This document shows positions 61,385 to 64,000 of a DNA stretch of 64,000 bases, one piece after another. Under the pieces are notes generated by a model. That model worked only from the letters and a program-made list of their open reading frames with translations. It was not told where the DNA came from and did not search any database. Positions within the stretch are counted from its first letter, which is position 1. The number at the start of each line of letters is the position of its first letter. Origin of the DNA: Pseudomonas sp. Leaf58 (GTDB taxonomy: Bacteria > Pseudomonadota > Gammaproteobacteria > Pseudomonadales > Pseudomonadaceae); contig NZ_CP032678.1 in NCBI RefSeq assembly GCF_003627215.1, forward strand, positions 248,001-312,000, in the 5' to 3' direction. The position numbers were made by a program, and so were the translations under genes.

Positions 61385-62217
61385 CTAAAGCCCTGCCCCC
61401 AGTGGACTTTGGCCGCCGAGGTTGCGCAGATCATCAGCCAAGCCAATCGCCTCCAGTTTTCTAAGGCGCGACCGCCAAATTTCCTGCATGCCCGCCGCAG
61501 GCCACACAGGCTGCTGCTCAAACATGAGCAGGAACGGAAGTTGGTCAATTTGGCCTGCAAATTCACCCAGGCCAGCCTGCCCCATCAAGGTCTTGATCCT
61601 CACGATCGGATCGGCGGCGTGCAGACCAACAACTATCTTGAAGCCGATTTGTGCCAGCTGCAAGGCTTCATAAGCCACGCGACCACAGCGCAAGTCGTCG
61701 ACAAACACAATGCCAGAGCGGGAGAGGGCGCTACCCATAATGCTTTGGCCCCCACTTGCGTTGACCCATTTGATGGCCGCGGGGTATTCCCGCTCCTGCT
61801 TACCGAACTGGTAGAAATCGACAGAGTCGTGACCCTGGATCAGGGCTTCATCCGCCATTTGCGAAAGCGTGGTGGTCATGCCGCAGCCAGTGCTACCAGC
61901 CAAGATGACCAGACCACCTTTCGGCGTGCGCAGGAAATCCTGAATCTCCTTGCCCAGCTGCGGGTTATTGCGAACACCTCGTCGTATTGCCCCACCCAGT
62001 CTGGACGTATCTGAGTGCGCAGCTCCCGCACCAGAGGGTTGCAGCGCTCCTGCGGCAGGGCTTTAAGGTGGGCAGCACATGCGGCGTCCCAATGAGGATA
62101 GTTTTCCTCTTTGGCCACCAGCTCCAGTGCTTGAGAATGTGAAACAGGAATGCCAAGCATTTTCTCAATGGCATGGCGCAGGCGCTTGGCCCGTGATTTC
62201 AGAATTTTTGCGGACAT
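61385..62217 (-). pseudogene. Decayed GspE/PilB-like ATPase gene with frameshift
   Basis: From ATG 62217 (GGAAG upstream) the frame reads a small domain (HSQALELVAKEENYPHWDAA) and stays natural to QYDEVF. Then a second frame takes over (RNNPQLGKEIQDFLRTPKGG, LVILAGSTGCGMTTTL) to 61385; the shift is one base at about 61965-61980. The second part matches the GspE/PilB/PilT layout: a Walker A of the G-P-T-G-S-G-K-T type, here GSTGCGMT with Met instead of the Lys, a VFVDDLRCGRVAYEALQLA box for V-[GD]-E-I-R-D-x-E-T-A, and VGLHAADPI for the His-box. Both the frameshift and the lost Lys indicate an inactive secretion or pilus ATPase. Confidence 0.7.
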
Positions 62218-62435
62218 AACTGGCTTCCAGATGTGGCCAGGCTGGCGCACTGCGCGATCGGAGTCCTCGTTCTCGAAGCCTGGTAAATGGTCACCCGAGG
62301 CTTTGGTTGCACCCCGCATTCACCGTACCCATGCGGGCGAGGACGACTGGCTGCGGATAGCCACGAATGATAATATCCACCCCGGCATTTTGTGTCAATA
62401 AACACATAAATAGACAATGTGCGCGTATGCCAAAT

Positions 62436-62464
62436 ATTGACAATTTGGCAATGCGACTTATAAT
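62436..62464 (+). promoter_or_regulatory. Full-consensus promoter with the 17-bp dyad at its -35 box
   Basis: TTGACA (62437-62442) and TATAAT (62459-62464) are 16 bp apart, a perfect sigma-70 match. The dyad ATTGACA-ATT-TGGCAAT (62436-62452) is the reverse of the 54230 and 60922 copies. A strong promoter of this kind makes sense if a repressor binds the dyad. It drives 62555-62956. Confidence 0.8.
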
Positions 62465-62554
62465 TCGAATACAGGGGTGCGAACCTGTACAGCCGTGGTC
62501 TTTGCTTGCAAAACACAGCGTTCCGCCCGGCCCACTTCGAATGAGGGTTACCCC

Positions 62555-62956
62555 ATGCTGGACTACCACATCAAGCAAGTCGAAGAATTGATGACAGAAC
62601 ATGGTAATACCGTGGGCGAAGATTTTTCAGGCCACGAAGTGCTTGAGGCAGCGCGCAAATACGCCGCCTCGCTCAACAGCGACCAGAAGCCAGTTCCCAT
62701 CAATGAGCATTTGCGCCGCTGGGAAGACATGGGGCAAGGCCGCCTGGAACTGTTCCGTGAGGAGGATGGTGACATGATTGTCACGGTCATCGACCCGGAG
62801 GGCCACTCCAGCAGCGTGCAATTCTGTACCTACGGCAGTGGTGGCGGCCAGTCGCCCAAAGTGCTGAAGGCCCTGTACACCCTGGCCAGCGCCATCTTGG
62901 AAGAAAACCAGTCCCACCCTCAGCGGGGACGCGGGCCCGCCCTGGCAGGCAGCTGA
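62555..62956 (+). CDS. Hypothetical protein
   Basis: The product has 133 residues from ATG 62555, preceded by TGAGGG. It is acidic and mixed alpha/beta (HIKQVEELMTEHGNTVGEDF, then ELFREEDGDMIVTVIDPEGH, and PKVLKALYTLASAILEEN). No signal peptide is present. It follows the strongest dyad promoter in the window. No family is recognised. Confidence 0.65.
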   Translation: MLDYHIKQVEELMTEHGNTVGEDFSGHEVLEAARKYAASLNSDQKPVPINEHLRRWEDMGQGRLELFREEDGDMIVTVIDPEGHSSSVQFCTYGSGGGQSPKVLKALYTLASAILEENQSHPQRGRGPALAGS

Positions 62957-63029
62957 TTATCGTGAGGGGCACAGATGTACTCCTGACCGACCCCATGGAT
63001 TTCAGACTTACATTTCGGAGCGACCACGT

Positions 63030-64000
63030 ATGACCACCCACAGGGTAAAGCTGCCTAAAATGGCATTTTTTGATCTACTGTCAGGCGCCAAGAACGCCGA
63101 ACTACGCGATTGTTCCGACACTGCGCCGCATCGATACCGCGTGGGTGATACGATGCATTTCAACCTGGTGGACGAAACCGGCAACCCGACTCCTCACGAA
63201 ATGACCCGGACGATCACCCACGTCGAATACGATGGCCAGCTCGATGACCTCTGCTTGGTTTGTTACGCGCCAGTTCCCAAGAAATATGACCTGGACGCGG
63301 TGAAAAACCCTGCAGAGCAGGCAGCCTTCAGTCAATGGGCGTCTCAGGAACAGCATCCGCTGGACGACGCGCAGCGTGAATCGGCGCGGGTGGGTTGGCT
63401 GGCGGCCCTGGAATGGATGAGCCAATCGCCAGATATCATGGAAACCCAGGCCCTGCATCGGGCTGCAACTATTGTCCGGCGTGGCAAGCAACACAACCGG
63501 GGAGCACGGGGGATTGACTCGCACCTGGAGAAGGCGGCTCAACGCATTGAAAAACGCGCTGACTTCGAATGGTATTTCTACGACTACGTGCACCCCACAC
63601 CCACCAAGCCGCAAATGGTTTGCCTGATCAATACCGAGGACGCCAAATTCCTGCAAAGCAATCTGCATCGGAAGGGCACTTTCAAAATGGATCTGTTCCT
63701 TGATGGGGACAGCGCCGGGGCGGACACCAGCTTGCTGTACATTATCCCTGCACCTGTTCATCACGCGCCACTGCCCGTCGATTGCGAGGCAGACCGCCCT
63801 GTCTTCTCGCAAAAATTCCCCGACGCTGCGCGTTACAAGCTGCGCGAAGATGGGCTGTACTGGGATGAAGGTGGGCTGCGTGATGAGCCGTTTCCTGCCG
63901 GGCCGAACAGCGAATGGAAAGGCTGGAAGGCTTGCTACGAGCACCATGTGCTGCCCATGAGCACCGAAATCGCCCGGCTGAAAATCCATCACCGTAACGA
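63030..64000 (+). CDS. DUF3850-like (ASCH-fold) protein, 3' end outside the window
   Basis: The frame starts at ATG 63030, with GGAG upstream, and is open to the window end (323 codons). Residues about 4-75 resemble DUF3850/ASCH domains: VKLPKMAFFDLLSGAKNAELRD, then RYRVGDTMHFNLVDETGN and MTRTITHVEYDG, where a lysine/arginine-lined pocket for RNA or nucleotides is expected. The rest (about 240 residues) is unassigned and contains many aromatic and His residues (DFEWYFYDYVHP). It follows 62555-62956 by 73 bp. Confidence 0.7.
   Translation, partial: MTTHRVKLPKMAFFDLLSGAKNAELRDCSDTAPHRYRVGDTMHFNLVDETGNPTPHEMTRTITHVEYDGQLDDLCLVCYAPVPKKYDLDAVKNPAEQAAFSQWASQEQHPLDDAQRESARVGWLAALEWMSQSPDIMETQALHRAATIVRRGKQHNRGARGIDSHLEKAAQRIEKRADFEWYFYDYVHPTPTKPQMVCLINTEDAKFLQSNLHRKGTFKMDLFLDGDSAGADTSLLYIIPAPVHHAPLPVDCEADRPVFSQKFPDAARYKLREDGLYWDEGGLRDEPFPAGPNSEWKGWKACYEHHVLPMSTEIARLKIHHRN

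Overview
The window looks like a stretch of accessory DNA from a Pseudomonas, most probably a large plasmid or megaplasmid. The reasons are a complete Pseudomonas-type topoisomerase IV pair (parE, parC) with no chromosomal housekeeping neighbours, a ProQ/FinO-type RNA chaperone, a vapBC module, PilV-like minor pilins, a very large secreted Ig-like protein, many small orphan genes, and remnants of a tyrosine recombinase and a TnpB gene. No tRNA, rRNA, CRISPR array or replication origin was seen. The plasmid assignment is an inference; no replication or conjugation gene lies in the window.

Region 1 (about 0.7-23.4 kb, minus strand) is dominated by tandem members of one paralogous protein family that I do not recognise. 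Typical members have about 395-460 residues. They share an N-terminal E-H-x-x-L-D-like motif, a central D-D-P-R-R...E-[CYF]-x-x-R motif, and a C-terminal block of the form Y-x3-G-D-x-R-[FLY] that ends at the stop codon with [DE]-[LM]-G-[LMI]. I call them DLGL-tail proteins. Seventeen loci lie here and two more at 35.3-36.4 kb and 42.9-44.2 kb. They form tightly packed operons (22490 to 11963, 11430 to 8753, 5526 to 674); the first and last start from near-identical promoters. One is frameshifted, one has an internal deletion, one is split in two, and two consist only of the C-terminal half. Two paralogous membrane proteins (5.6-7.1 kb) and the ProQ/FinO protein sit among them. An outer-membrane efflux lipoprotein of the NodT/OprM type lies at the cluster's upstream edge.

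Region 2 (25-34.4 kb) is a patchwork of small genes: a HTH protein, a zinc-ribbon protein, an HD-domain hydrolase, vapBC, an ArdR-like gene, a DUF1963-like gene, and decayed integrase and TnpB fragments. Two promoters here share a GTATACC-N-GGTATAY dyad.

Region 3 (34.5-50 kb) holds an OmpA-like lipoprotein, two DLGL-tail genes, parE-parC with a strong terminator, a zinc-ribbon/Fic operon, and a gene for a 1349-residue exported Ig-like protein comparable in layout to the large Ig-like proteins of IncHI plasmids.

Region 4 (50-64 kb) carries small orphan genes, a P-loop NTPase, two tandem PilV-like type IV prepilin adhesins, a decayed GspE/PilB-like ATPase, a paralogous pair of unknown genes and a partial DUF3850-like gene. 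Promoters in regions 3 and 4 share a 17-bp dyad, ATTGCCA-N3-TGNCAAY, in at least six intergenic positions, often fused to a consensus -35 box. This looks like a plasmid-wide regulon.
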